DNA of 20,902 nucleotides from Rhodospirillaceae bacterium. Lineage in GTDB: Bacteria; Pseudomonadota; Alphaproteobacteria; TMED109; TMED131. The stretch spans positions 1 to 20,902 of the forward strand of contig CACCMS010000015.1 in the NCBI GenBank assembly GCA_902547175.1, in the 5' to 3' direction. The notes beneath the pieces are model-generated. The model saw only the letters and a list, made by a program, of their open reading frames with translations. It did not search any database and had not been told where the DNA came from. How positions within the stretch are numbered: position 1 is the stretch's first letter; every line of letters begins with the position of its first letter. Positions 7,481 to 14,525 of this stretch are shown here, piece by piece. The position numbers were made by a program, and so were the translations under genes.

Positions 7481-8362
7481 ATGAAAATTTGCGATAACTT
7501 ACTTAACGATTTTAAATTAAAAAAAATTATTAATATAGAAAATATAAATATTTATCTATTAAAGACTAAAAATAAAAACAATATAGCTGGAATAGCACTT
7601 TTAAAGGATTTAATTGATAAAGGGTTAGCATCAGTTCAGGAAATAAATGATTCTGGCAGGGTTGATACGGTTCGTGTCATCAATAATAGTAATCAGGATT
7701 TATTATTACTATCAGGGGATATATTAGAGGGTGCAAAACAAAATAGAATGATAATGGAACACGTTATAATAAAAAAAAATAGCAGTCTTGCAGTAAGTGT
7801 AAGTTGTGTAGAAAGAAATAGATGGAATTATAGAACACATAAAAACTTTCATCCCGCAGACATAAAAATTAGTCCTAAAATAAGAGCAACTAAAGATGAA
7901 TATAGTAAAAATAGATACACTGAAAACATACAAAATAAAATATGGGATGATATAGATAAAATATCTTCTAAAGCAAAAATGAATTACTTTTCTAGTGATT
8001 ATTGTGAATTTAAAGATTTATATAATAATCTAGATAATGATAAAGCAAAAAATATAATAGAAAATACTGACTTTAATGCTTATTTGGTTGAAGGCGTAGG
8101 AAAAGTATTTTTTGAATATTTTTTTTCTAATAAATTAGCAAAAAGTAACTTATTAAAATCTATTCCTTCCTACTTATGTGATCAGGATGGAAATAATTTA
8201 AATGATATTAAAGTTTTAAATTTAAGTATGCTTAAAAATTCTCAATGGCATGAATTGGATAGTATAGGGATAGGTAAAAGTTTTTCAACTGATGCAGATA
8301 ATCTAGGAAAAGCCATAATTTATAAAGATGAAATAGCACACTTATATTTTTATTTTAAATAG
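7481..8362 (+). CDS. ARPP-1-like (DUF6569-type) domain protein
   Basis: A 293-residue cytoplasmic protein. Two segments match what I know of the ARPP-1 domain: LLLLSGDILEGAKQNRMIM (about 77-92) and VSVSCVERNRW (about 105-115), i.e. the G(D/E)...GAKQNR and V-SCVE..RW signatures. The domain's biochemical activity is not established. It has been described in association with stress and nucleotide-related gene neighbourhoods. The start at 7481 is chosen because it has AAAGGAAAA upstream and lies 27 bases after the P3 -10 element, whereas the upstream extension runs through the promoter. The DUF2130 gene follows after 51 bases and may share the transcript. Confidence 0.77.
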   Translation: MKICDNLLNDFKLKKIINIENINIYLLKTKNKNNIAGIALLKDLIDKGLASVQEINDSGRVDTVRVINNSNQDLLLLSGDILEGAKQNRMIMEHVIIKKNSSLAVSVSCVERNRWNYRTHKNFHPADIKISPKIRATKDEYSKNRYTENIQNKIWDDIDKISSKAKMNYFSSDYCEFKDLYNNLDNDKAKNIIENTDFNAYLVEGVGKVFFEYFFSNKLAKSNLLKSIPSYLCDQDGNNLNDIKVLNLSMLKNSQWHELDSIGIGKSFSTDADNLGKAIIYKDEIAHLYFYFK

Positions 8363-8413
8363 TATTTAAATTTATATTTGATAATTTGTTAACATATAAC
8401 TCTAGGAAAAATT

Positions 8414-9610
8414 ATGAATGAAATAATATGTCCACACTGTAATAAAGCATTCCAAGTAGATAAGAAAGGATATGCAGATATTTTGAAACAAGTTTATGAT
8501 AAAGAATTTGAGTCTAAACTAAATGAACGTCTTCTTCAGGTTGAAAAAGATAAAACTATGGAAATTAAAATAGAAAAAAAAGAAGCAGAAAGAAAACTTC
8601 AATTAATTGAGACCGAAAAAAATAAAATTATAGATGAGCTTAAATTTAGTATTCAACAAGCAAATAGCGCAAAGCAGCTTGCAGTTTCAGAAGCAGTTAA
8701 AGATATAGAAAAAGAGAGGGATAAATTAATAAATGAATTAAATAATGCAGAGCTGATCAGAAAAAACTCTGAAAACAGCCTTAAAGATAAATACAAAGGT
8801 GAAATTAGACATAAAGATGATCTAATTAAGGTTAGAGAAGAAACTATTCAACAGCTTAAAAATATGAAAACTCAACTTTCAACTAAAATGGTAGGTGAAA
8901 CCCTAGAACAACATTGTGAAAATGAGTTTAACTCTTTACGTTCAACTGGTTTTCAATCAGCATTTTTTGAAAAAGATAATGATTCAAAAACAGGGAGTAA
9001 GGGAGATTATATATTCAAAGATTATCAGGATGATATAGAAGTGATTTCAATTATGTTTGAAATGAAAAATGAAAGTGATGCAACTACTACTAAAAGGAAG
9101 AATGAAGACTTTCTAAAAGAACTTGATAAAGATAGAAGAGAAAAAAATTGTGAGTATGCTGTTCTAGTCTCATTGTTAGAAACAGAAAATGACTTCTATA
9201 ATAATGGCATAGTTGATATGTCTCATAGATTCCCAAAGATGTATGTTATCAGGCCACAATTTTTTATACCTATAATTACTCTTTTAAGAAATGCAGCCAG
9301 AAATTCTTTACAATACAAACATGAATTAATGTTGGTAAAACAGCAAAATATTGATGTTACAAACTTTGAAACCTCACTGGCAGAGTTTAAAAGTTCTTTT
9401 GGCAGAAATTATGAGCTAGCATCACGAAAATTTTCAACTGCTATAGAGCAAATTGATAAATCAATTAATCATTTAAATAAAACAAAAGATGCACTATTGA
9501 GAGCTGATGATAATTACAGAATAGCTAACAAAAAAGCACAAGATGTGACAATAAAAAAATTGACTAAGAATAATCCTACTATGGCAAAAAAGTTTGATAA
9601 GATTAATTAA
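8414..9610 (+). CDS. DUF2130 family protein with zinc-knuckle N-terminus
   Basis: A 398-residue protein that matches DUF2130 over its length. The N-terminal CPHC (6-9) suggests half of a zinc knuckle. A long coiled coil spans about 20-155 (Lys/Glu/Ala-rich heptads). The conserved globular part then includes TGSKGDYIF (193-201) and, after a strand, MFEMKNE (Glu 216, Lys 218). RKNEDFLKELDKDR and MYVIRPQFFIPIITLLRNAA follow, both typical of the family. The D198...E216-x-K218 spacing resembles a PD-(D/E)XK nuclease core; I offer that as inference. AGGAAA precedes the ATG. It sits downstream of the ARPP-1-like gene and is probably co-transcribed from P3. Confidence 0.88.
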   Translation: MNEIICPHCNKAFQVDKKGYADILKQVYDKEFESKLNERLLQVEKDKTMEIKIEKKEAERKLQLIETEKNKIIDELKFSIQQANSAKQLAVSEAVKDIEKERDKLINELNNAELIRKNSENSLKDKYKGEIRHKDDLIKVREETIQQLKNMKTQLSTKMVGETLEQHCENEFNSLRSTGFQSAFFEKDNDSKTGSKGDYIFKDYQDDIEVISIMFEMKNESDATTTKRKNEDFLKELDKDRREKNCEYAVLVSLLETENDFYNNGIVDMSHRFPKMYVIRPQFFIPIITLLRNAARNSLQYKHELMLVKQQNIDVTNFETSLAEFKSSFGRNYELASRKFSTAIEQIDKSINHLNKTKDALLRADDNYRIANKKAQDVTIKKLTKNNPTMAKKFDKIN

Positions 9611-9738
9611 TAATGAGTTTGCGGTTTTAATTTTAATTGATGTATTCATTTTTTTTCCTTTTGTTAAGTTAATATGTTTATAGAACGGAGAAATAATATT
9701 TTTATTTCAATTTTTTTTATTTTTTTTAAAATATATTT

Positions 9739-11184
9739 ATGTTGAGATTTAAAATAATCTTTTTTCTAATTTTTGGGTTTATTGTATCAGCTGGATTTTC
9801 TATTGAATTTACAGAAATCATTGCTCCAGATGGCAAAAAAATAAAGATAGCAATACCTAAAAATATTTGTAATGCACCAGAAAATATTCAAAAAAGTCAA
9901 AAAAAGTATGTAGAAAATTTATATAAGGCACTTAATTTCAATGATGTAATAATAAAAAACATTTTAATGAGCTGTGGTTTTGATAAAAATTATCCATGGG
10001 GTTATATTACTATAGAAAAAAAAATATATGATGATAAGTTTACTCAGCTTGATTTAAATGAGGAAGTAGCACCAAGTTTTGAGTTATCTAAAAAAGATGT
10101 AGATAGTATTAAGCAAGCCCACGAAGAAGTAGACACTGATATTAAAAATCAAAAAGTTGGATCATCCCAAATTATTATTTCTGATGAAAATGCATTTATT
10201 GCTACTATGCCAGTAAGTGTAGAAGCAGCAGGAAAAGGTTTTAAAGAAATTAGTACTGTCGCAACTATGCGATATAAAAATTATGTTATAACTTATTTCA
10301 TTTATGATTTAGAAAAAAATTATTCTACTTTTGAATTTGCTGGGACATTAAATGATGCTATTAAAAATACTAAGTTAGGTGAGAAAAGTTTAAGAGGTCA
10401 ATTAGAGCTAGAAAAAAATAAAGAAGAAAATAAAAATGATGAAAAAAATTTAAATTTCGGAAACTATCATGCCTTAATAATTTCTAATAATGAATATAAA
10501 TATCTACCAAAATTACAAAATGCAGTTAATGATGGAAAAGCAGTAGATGTAATTTTAAGAAAAAAATATGGCTTCAAGACTACTTTCATTAAAGATGCTA
10601 GTGAAGAGGATATATTTTTAGCTTTAAATAAATTTAAAAAACTTAATAAGAGTGATAATCTACTAATTTACTATTCGGGACATGGACAATTGGATGAAGT
10701 TTCTAATTCAGGATATTGGCAACCAGTTGATGCTAGAGAAGACGTCAAAAATAATTGGATTTCTGACATAGATATTAAAAATGAATTAAAATCAATAAAT
10801 GCTAAACATATCTTAGTAATTGCAGATTCTTGTTTTTCAGGAACACTATTAACTAGGGGTAAAAAAATTAACAATAAAAAATATGATCTTGATGAAAAAG
10901 TATTATTGTATAGACAGATTAATAAAAAAGTGCGACTAGCTCTCACATCAGGAGGAGAAAGTCCTGTATTAGATAAAATAGGCTCTCAAGAAAATTCTAT
11001 ATTTGCTAAAGAATTAATAAAAATACTTAGTGGTTCTGAAGATATTATTTCAGCTCGTGAAATACATAGCAAAATATTCCCTAGACTAAGTTTTGAATTT
11101 CGACAGGAACCTCTTTTATCAGAAATAAGAGGTGTAGATAGTGATTTAAACGGAGATTTCTTTTTTGTTCCTACAAACGAATAA
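9739..11184 (+). CDS. Exported caspase-like (C14) peptidase
   Basis: A 481-residue protein with a signal peptide (MLRFKIIFFLIFGFIVSAGF), an unrecognised N-terminal domain (about 25-215), a Lys/Glu/Asn-rich linker and a C-terminal caspase-like domain from about 238 (FGNYHALIISNNEYKYLPKL). Catalytic His 315 (IYYSGHG) and Cys 365 (IADSCFSG) are both present. The peptidase domain is a close paralogue of the one at 1796-3691, with long shared blocks such as WISDIDIKNEL against WISDVDIKSNL. The Sel1 repeats of the first protein are replaced here by a different domain, so this looks like duplication with domain exchange. No Shine-Dalgarno site is seen. A TAAAAT hexamer (9727-9732) ends 6 bases before the ATG, so translation may be leaderless; its -35 is weak. 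Confidence 0.92.
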   Translation: MLRFKIIFFLIFGFIVSAGFSIEFTEIIAPDGKKIKIAIPKNICNAPENIQKSQKKYVENLYKALNFNDVIIKNILMSCGFDKNYPWGYITIEKKIYDDKFTQLDLNEEVAPSFELSKKDVDSIKQAHEEVDTDIKNQKVGSSQIIISDENAFIATMPVSVEAAGKGFKEISTVATMRYKNYVITYFIYDLEKNYSTFEFAGTLNDAIKNTKLGEKSLRGQLELEKNKEENKNDEKNLNFGNYHALIISNNEYKYLPKLQNAVNDGKAVDVILRKKYGFKTTFIKDASEEDIFLALNKFKKLNKSDNLLIYYSGHGQLDEVSNSGYWQPVDAREDVKNNWISDIDIKNELKSINAKHILVIADSCFSGTLLTRGKKINNKKYDLDEKVLLYRQINKKVRLALTSGGESPVLDKIGSQENSIFAKELIKILSGSEDIISAREIHSKIFPRLSFEFRQEPLLSEIRGVDSDLNGDFFFVPTNE

Positions 11185-11427
11185 AATTAAATTATTTTTT
11201 TTAATAAAGTTATATTTGATTTCTGTAAAGTATATTATAATAAGAATCATTCCTGCTACATAATCCATTATTATATCAATGAAATTAATGAATGAGTTTT
11301 CGATATCAAGATACTCTTTAGGCAAGATTAAATATATAGATGCTCCAATTATACAAAAGGGTAGGTATAATATTTTTGAGATATACCTAAATCTATACAA
11401 AAAATATAAGTTAATTAGATAGCACAT
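11146..11427 (-). CDS. Small membrane protein, hypothetical
   Basis: A 93-residue frame with hydrophobic segments (SKILYLPFCIIGASIYLIL and DYVAGMILIIIYFTEI) separated by an acidic loop (PKEYLDIENSF), as expected for a small two- to three-helix inner-membrane protein. I recognise no family. ATG 11427 is preferred to a TTG nine bases upstream. Neither has a Shine-Dalgarno site. Its C-terminal coding part overlaps the 3' end of the convergent caspase gene by 39 bases, which is unusual and lowers confidence. The repeat unit at 11468-11580 lies just upstream and, in its second copy, carries the promoter of the equivalently placed minus-strand gene. Confidence 0.5.
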   Translation of the reverse strand: MCYLINLYFLYRFRYISKILYLPFCIIGASIYLILPKEYLDIENSFINFIDIIMDYVAGMILIIIYFTEIKYNFIKKNNLILFVCRNKKEISV

Positions 11428-11467
11428 AGTAAACAAGAATAAAGACCAATCAATTAGAGTTAAATCT

Positions 11468-11580
11468 TCACTACTTATTCACAACTGTAGTTTTAATTGT
11501 AGAGTAGAAATCACTATGATATGATTTAGGCTTATTTATTAACGCGTTTGAGGTAGAAAAGGGCAGAGGGCCTATCCGCC
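11468..11580. repeat. Long dispersed repeat, copy A
   Basis: About 113 bases similar along their length to 17650-17760. The first ~45 bases are almost identical (TCACTACTTATTCACAACTG, then GTAGTTT, AATTGTAGAGTA). Later blocks GTTTGAGG, AGAAAAGG and a GGCAGAG-centred hairpin are also shared. Each copy lies immediately upstream of a minus-strand gene and before a plus-strand gene. Confidence 0.8.
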
Positions 11581-11700
11581 GCCTAGATCACTATGTTATG
11601 TCATACTATGTTATAACCCTAAGGTGGCCTTGAGGCTCTTGATGAAAGCTCCTCAAGCTATTTCAACTTAAATAATCATAATCACGTCCCTTTGTGGATT
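11546..11700 (+). ncRNA. Candidate structured RNA between genes
   Basis: This stretch is clearly more GC-rich than its surroundings and has no convincing open frame. Two adjacent stems can form: GCCGCCT (11578-11584) with AGGTGGC (11622-11628), extendable by two pairs, and CTTGAGG (11629-11635) with CCTCAAG (11651-11657), the second starting at the base after the first ends. The first loop holds a near-repeat of ACTATGTTAT. A smaller GGGCAGAGGGCC hairpin precedes them, and its counterpart in copy B (AGGCAGAGTGCCT) also pairs. I do not recognise a known RNA family. The strand and ends are uncertain. A cis-acting leader for the gene at 11761 is an alternative. Confidence 0.35.
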
Positions 11701-11724
11701 AACATGACTTCTATGAACAGACAA

Positions 11725-11753
11725 TTGATAGGATTAGTTAAATTAGTTATTAT
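11725..11753 (+). promoter_or_regulatory. Sigma-70-like promoter, leaderless, in a shared 27-base repeat
   Basis: TTGATA (11725-11730), 17-base spacer, TATTAT (11748-11753), followed 7 bases later by the ATG at 11761. Bases 11722-11748 are near-identical to 14042-14068 and 14526-14552. Confidence 0.7.
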
Positions 11754-11760
11754 TTGAAGT

Positions 11761-12063
11761 ATGTATATTAGATTTGTAACATTTAGATTTCCTTCACAAA
11801 ACAAAGCTGAGGCTTTCATTTCTATGATGAGTACTCCCCTATGGCAAGAAAAGTTTGAAAAAGAAACAAAAAGTATAGAACAAATACTAATAAGAAGTGG
11901 TGAAGGAAAGCTTGCTGGTATGGGTATTTATAAGTCCCAGGAAGATTTTGATGAGTCTTCAAAAATGTTAAAAACTATGTTTATGGATTTAGTTAAATCT
12001 TTTGATGGTATTTTAGAATGGCATGATGGAGATGTAGCATTTCATTATAAAAGGAAGAAATAA
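11761..12063 (+). CDS. Small protein, possible dimeric alpha-beta barrel (antibiotic monooxygenase-like) fold
   Basis: A 100-residue cytoplasmic protein with no signal peptide or membrane segment. The predicted order is strand (MYIRFVTFRF), helix (QNKAEAFISMM), a strand region (EQILIRSGEGKLAGMGIYKS), helix (QEDFDESSKMLKTMFMDL) and a final strand (GDVAFHYKRK). This resembles the ferredoxin-like fold of dimeric alpha-beta-barrel proteins such as ABM-like monooxygenases. No catalytic residue can be assigned, so the fold call is tentative. There is no Shine-Dalgarno site; the ATG lies 7 bases after a good -10 hexamer, predicting a leaderless mRNA. Its promoter repeat is shared with members of the four-cysteine family although the protein is unrelated. 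Confidence 0.75.
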   Translation: MYIRFVTFRFPSQNKAEAFISMMSTPLWQEKFEKETKSIEQILIRSGEGKLAGMGIYKSQEDFDESSKMLKTMFMDLVKSFDGILEWHDGDVAFHYKRKK

Positions 12064-12134
12064 GATGAGAAATAAAATCTAAGTGATAATCTAAAATAAT
12101 TTAAAATAAACTTCTTTAAAATTTATATTACAAC

Positions 12135-12470
12135 TTACTTCCAATTATTAAGTTTAAATTTATTTTCAACTATTATATTAGCCTTAATTTGAAAATCTTT
12201 TATTTTAAATTCAATTTCTTTAAAAGATATATTTATTTTTCTACTAGCAAAGTCATCTTCAATTTTTTTAATAATAAATTTATTTTCTTGTTTTTGAAAG
12301 TAAGCATTGGTAACTTTTTCGATATATATTAATTTTTCCTTATCATTTAGTTCTAAAATATTGGATGCCCACTCTGCCAAAAATTTATTTCTTAAATTAA
12401 TAACATTAAGTCTTTGCTTTTTTAATAAAGCCTTTTTTGATTTATTTTCTATTACACTATTTTTAAACAT
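12135..12470 (-). CDS. DUF1476 / F1F0-ATPase zeta-subunit-like protein
   Basis: A 111-residue protein resembling DUF1476, known in alphaproteobacteria as the zeta subunit, a regulator that inhibits ATP hydrolysis by the F1 part of ATP synthase. The family core RRNKLLGLWAA..LGL...A..Y appears here as LRNKFLAEWASNILELNDKEKLIYIEKV in register. It is followed by equivalents of the ADFE..G...V..K...D segment (NAYFQKQENKFIIKKIEDDF) and a C-terminal helix. The length is normal for the family. The inhibitory N-terminal segment is strongly diverged and Lys/Asn-rich, so activity is not assured. No ATP synthase genes are nearby and no Shine-Dalgarno site is visible. This is the best lineage marker in the window. 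Confidence 0.78.
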   Translation of the reverse strand: MFKNSVIENKSKKALLKKQRLNVINLRNKFLAEWASNILELNDKEKLIYIEKVTNAYFQKQENKFIIKKIEDDFASRKINISFKEIEFKIKDFQIKANIIVENKFKLNNWK

Positions 12471-12792
12471 AAATATTTTTACTAAAATACTTATATCAAA
12501 ATATAGGATTTACTCAAACTACTTATATATAAATTTACTTTATACATACAAGTTCATAAGATTACTTCTATAGTTTGGACCTGAAAAATATTTAATACTT
12601 TACCTAAAAGAATTTAGATACACAAGTGCAAACAAGGCATTGATAAATGATTAATGCTATTTGTAAAAAAAATTTGATAGTAATAATATAATTTTTATAC
12701 TTTAATTATATACAAATTATTTTTGTTAATAATTTTTTGTTTCTAACTTGACATAATTAAAAAAATTTATTCGGTTGCGACGAAATTTATTT
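12471..12792. other. Gene-free AT-rich interval
   Basis: I see no credible gene here. An imperfect inverted repeat around 12633-12665 (GCATT/AATGC arms flanked by CAAA and TTTG) has no poly-T tract on either side and is not called a terminator. The right end holds the terminator of the minus-strand pair starting at 13236. The left end should contain the promoter of the zeta-like gene; TTGAGT and a TATAAG-like hexamer can be read on the minus strand but are weak. Confidence 0.6.
12755..12788 (-). terminator. Probable rho-independent terminator
   Basis: On the minus strand, AAATTT plus an inner TCG can pair with CGA and AAATTT (arms 12783-12788 and 12763-12768, a two-base mismatch between the inner and outer stems), followed by a run of T. 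It starts four bases after the stop of the membrane peptide at 12793-12963. The stem is AT-rich, so strength is uncertain. Confidence 0.5.
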
Positions 12793-12963
12793 TTAGCTGT
12801 GTAAAAAATTTATGGCGAACGGTACCCAAATAAACATTGCAAACCATATAAAAAGTGTCAATAAGCCATAATTTATGAGTTTTTTATTCTGTATGAGATT
12901 GCCTATTTTCATGTATCCACAAGTAATAGAAAATATACAGACAAATAATATTAATTCAGACAT
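12793..12963 (-). CDS. 56-residue two-helix membrane protein
   Basis: A short frame (MSELILFVCIFSITCGYMKI and onward) of 56 residues. It has two hydrophobic segments, about 3-17 and 33-53 (LLTLFIWFAMFIWVPFAINF), joined by a basic loop (NLIQNKKLIN), so both ends probably face the periplasm. Its ATG lies three bases after the stop of the upstream gene, which suggests translational coupling. There is no strong Shine-Dalgarno site of its own. A probable terminator follows the stop directly. I recognise no family. Gene order and composition make it likely to be real. Confidence 0.65.
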   Translation of the reverse strand: MSELILFVCIFSITCGYMKIGNLIQNKKLINYGLLTLFIWFAMFIWVPFAINFLHS

Positions 12964-12966
12964 ATT

Positions 12967-13236
12967 TTAACTTATCCAACACCTTAATATTTTTAAAGAA
13001 GTAGCGCCCACCTCTCCATACTCACTATCATATATTTCTTGTGGAACTTTAAACAGCTTATTTATTTCTCCTAATTTATGGACGGTTTTAACATAATCTA
13101 CTGCATCAGCTTCATTATAAACACTGCAGTTTCTTTCTCCATTAAAGTAAGACAAGCCATTATATACTTTAATAGTGTCTTCTATTTCTTTGTTAAAGGT
13201 ATGAAAGAATAGTTTATACTTAACAATATACTGCAT
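12967..13236 (-). CDS. Hypothetical protein
   Basis: An 89-residue protein with no signal peptide or transmembrane segment. It starts with a strand-like segment (MQYIVKYKLFFHTFNKE), continues with an Asn/Tyr-rich part (GERNCSVYNEADAVDYVKTV) and ends with ATSLKILRCWIS. I do not recognise a family. There is no Shine-Dalgarno site. It is divergent from the four-cysteine gene at 13271, with 34 bases between, so the two probably share a promoter region. The coupled membrane peptide downstream suggests the two products work together. Confidence 0.62.
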   Translation of the reverse strand: MQYIVKYKLFFHTFNKEIEDTIKVYNGLSYFNGERNCSVYNEADAVDYVKTVHKLGEINKLFKVPQEIYDSEYGEVGATSLKILRCWIS

Positions 13237-13270
13237 ACTATTAATACGTAATTAAGAAAGGAAAGATGAT

Positions 13271-13708
13271 ATGAAAAAAATTATACTGATAACTTTGGTA
13301 CTAATTGTATCTTATGGGAATGTTACCGCAGAAGGATACTCTATGAAAAGCATAGGAAAGAATAACTTTAAAAGTATGATAATTAATAATGAAAAACTCA
13401 CTATAGTAGAAAATAATTTTACTTGGATAGACTCTTTTGCTAATTATGGAATAGGTTTTTGCTATGGTAGTATTATAAATGATAATGATAATATTACTCT
13501 TAATAATTTTTGTGAATTTACTGATAGTAATGAAAATAAATTTTGGTCAAAAGTACATAGAGTTTCCTCAAATTTAAAATCTGGTTTGGGGAAACAACAG
13601 TTTTTGAAAGCCTCTGATAAATATATATTTCTCTTAGAGAAAGATTGCAAATACGCAGTATCTTTTTTTCATGAAGTTAATTATTTATTAGAATTAAAAT
13701 GCAAATAA
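13271..13708 (+). CDS. Exported four-cysteine family protein, paralogue 1
   Basis: A 145-residue protein with a signal peptide (MKKIILITLVLIVSYGNVTA). It shares with five other proteins in this window an aromatic residue then DS.xNYG.xxC.G (here WIDSFANYGIGFCYG), a second Cys before Glu (FCEF), a glycine turn (SGLGK), then KY..L...CKYA and a final KC. The four Cys probably form two disulfides in the periplasm. The pattern suggests a small beta-rich domain. I do not know a named family or function. Unlike most paralogues it has a Shine-Dalgarno site (AAGGAAAG). The divergent start also sets its promoter apart from the others. Its stop overlaps the small membrane gene that follows by 10 bases. 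Confidence 0.85.
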   Translation: MKKIILITLVLIVSYGNVTAEGYSMKSIGKNNFKSMIINNEKLTIVENNFTWIDSFANYGIGFCYGSIINDNDNITLNNFCEFTDSNENKFWSKVHRVSSNLKSGLGKQQFLKASDKYIFLLEKDCKYAVSFFHEVNYLLELKCK

Positions 13709-13899
13709 TTCATAAATTAAATTTAAAGATAATAGCAATATTGTTGAATGTTCTTCTTATATTCTTATGTGTAGGATTTTTTATAGAAGATGGTTTGCCC
13801 CAAATTTTAATGTTGTAGGTATCACTTTTACTATGGTTCGTATCTCCAATAGTAAATCTTTTTTATATTTTTATGAATAAAAAGACTAGGCAAATATGA
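13699..13899 (+). pseudogene. Small membrane protein gene interrupted by an in-frame TAG
   Basis: An ATG at 13699, overlapping the end of the previous gene by 10 bases, opens a frame for a hydrophobic helix and the segment GFFIEDGLPQILML. It then meets TAG at 13816-13818. The same frame continues without another stop to TGA at 13897-13899 and encodes a second plausible membrane helix (VSLLLWFVSPIVNLFYIF) with a basic tail (MNKKTRQI). The joined product of 66 residues looks like a normal two-helix small membrane protein. The TAG is therefore best read as a recent nonsense mutation, with sequencing error or readthrough as alternatives. The final codons lie inside the terminator stem. Confidence 0.6.
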
Positions 13900-13928
13900 T
13901 AATAAAAATTTGCCTAGTCTAACTTTTT
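13883..13928. terminator. Strong, probably bidirectional terminator
   Basis: A perfect 13-base inverted repeat (AGACTAGGCAAAT at 13883-13895, ATTTGCCTAGTCT at 13908-13920) with a 12-base loop. AACTTTTT follows on the plus strand; A-rich sequence precedes it, giving T on the minus strand. Confidence 0.87.
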
Positions 13929-14044
13929 GAACATTTTTCTTTCCTTTCTACTAACATTGTAATTAATTTATAACTAATAAAATAGATCAACCAAAGTTAC
14001 ATGTTTCTATACTCTTCTACCAATAAACCTGTATGAACGGGTAA

Positions 14045-14073
14045 TTGATAGTATTAATTAATTAAGTTATGAT
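14045..14073 (+). promoter_or_regulatory. Sigma-70-like promoter, leaderless (paralogue 2)
   Basis: TTGATA (14045-14050), 17-base spacer, TATGAT (14068-14073), 6 bases, then ATG at 14080. It lies in the repeat shared with 11722-11748 and 14526-14552; upstream, TATGAAC is also shared with the copy before 11761. Confidence 0.72.
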
Positions 14074-14079
14074 TGTTTT

Positions 14080-14511
14080 ATGAAAATAATTATGGGACTA
14101 TTTTTTTTTTATTCACTTAAACTTCTATCAACAGACTATATTTTTGACTCTCGTGGTGGTAGTGAGCAGAAAACATTAAAGTTTCAAGATAATAGTAAAT
14201 TTATTCACATTACTACTAATGGATTATGGGTAGACTCTAAAGGCAATTATGGTAACGAAGTATGTTATGGTAGTGTGGAAATAGCTGGTGACAATCAAAA
14301 AATTGATATCCTATGTGAACTGATAGACCAAGAAGGAATAGTTTTTAAAGTTTCAAGGAAAAGAAATTCTTTAGTTGGTGGTGGCGTAGGTATGAATACT
14401 TATATAGAAGTACCAGAAAAATACAAGTTTCTTAAAGAAAAAAAATGCACATATGCTGTAACGCAATTAAATACAGATTTTTTTTATAAACAAAAATGTA
14501 AGTTAGATTAA
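14080..14511 (+). CDS. Exported four-cysteine family protein, paralogue 2
   Basis: A 143-residue protein with an N-terminal signal sequence (MKIIMGLFFFYSLKLLSTDY), followed by the family pattern in full: LWVDSKGNYGNEVCYG, LCELID, a glycine turn (GGGVGMNTYIE), KYKFLKEKKCTYA and a C-terminal KQKCK. It is closest to paralogue 3: both have F-[VW] before the RNS block and both end FFYKQ.C, so the two look like a recent tandem duplication. The promoter and start are immediately adjacent with no Shine-Dalgarno site. Function is unknown. Confidence 0.87.
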   Translation: MKIIMGLFFFYSLKLLSTDYIFDSRGGSEQKTLKFQDNSKFIHITTNGLWVDSKGNYGNEVCYGSVEIAGDNQKIDILCELIDQEGIVFKVSRKRNSLVGGGVGMNTYIEVPEKYKFLKEKKCTYAVTQLNTDFFYKQKCKLD

Positions 14512-14525
14512 TTAAATAGACAAAA

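Noticed and set aside
11468..11580. Repeat copy as a replication origin because TTATTCACA resembles a DnaA box
   Set aside because: Only one imperfect box is present per copy, with no cluster and no origin-type neighbours.
12307..12573. Open frame on the plus strand opposite the zeta-like gene
   Set aside because: It is antisense to a recognised family member, has no ribosome site and looks like a hydrophobic artefact of AT-rich DNA.
13038..13060. A fifth GGAAC on the plus strand
   Set aside because: It lies inside coding sequence and no GTC follows at 17 bases.
13816..13818. TAG as a pyrrolysine or other recoded codon
   Set aside because: There is no sign of recoding machinery here, and a single mutation explains it more simply; it is kept only as an alternative.
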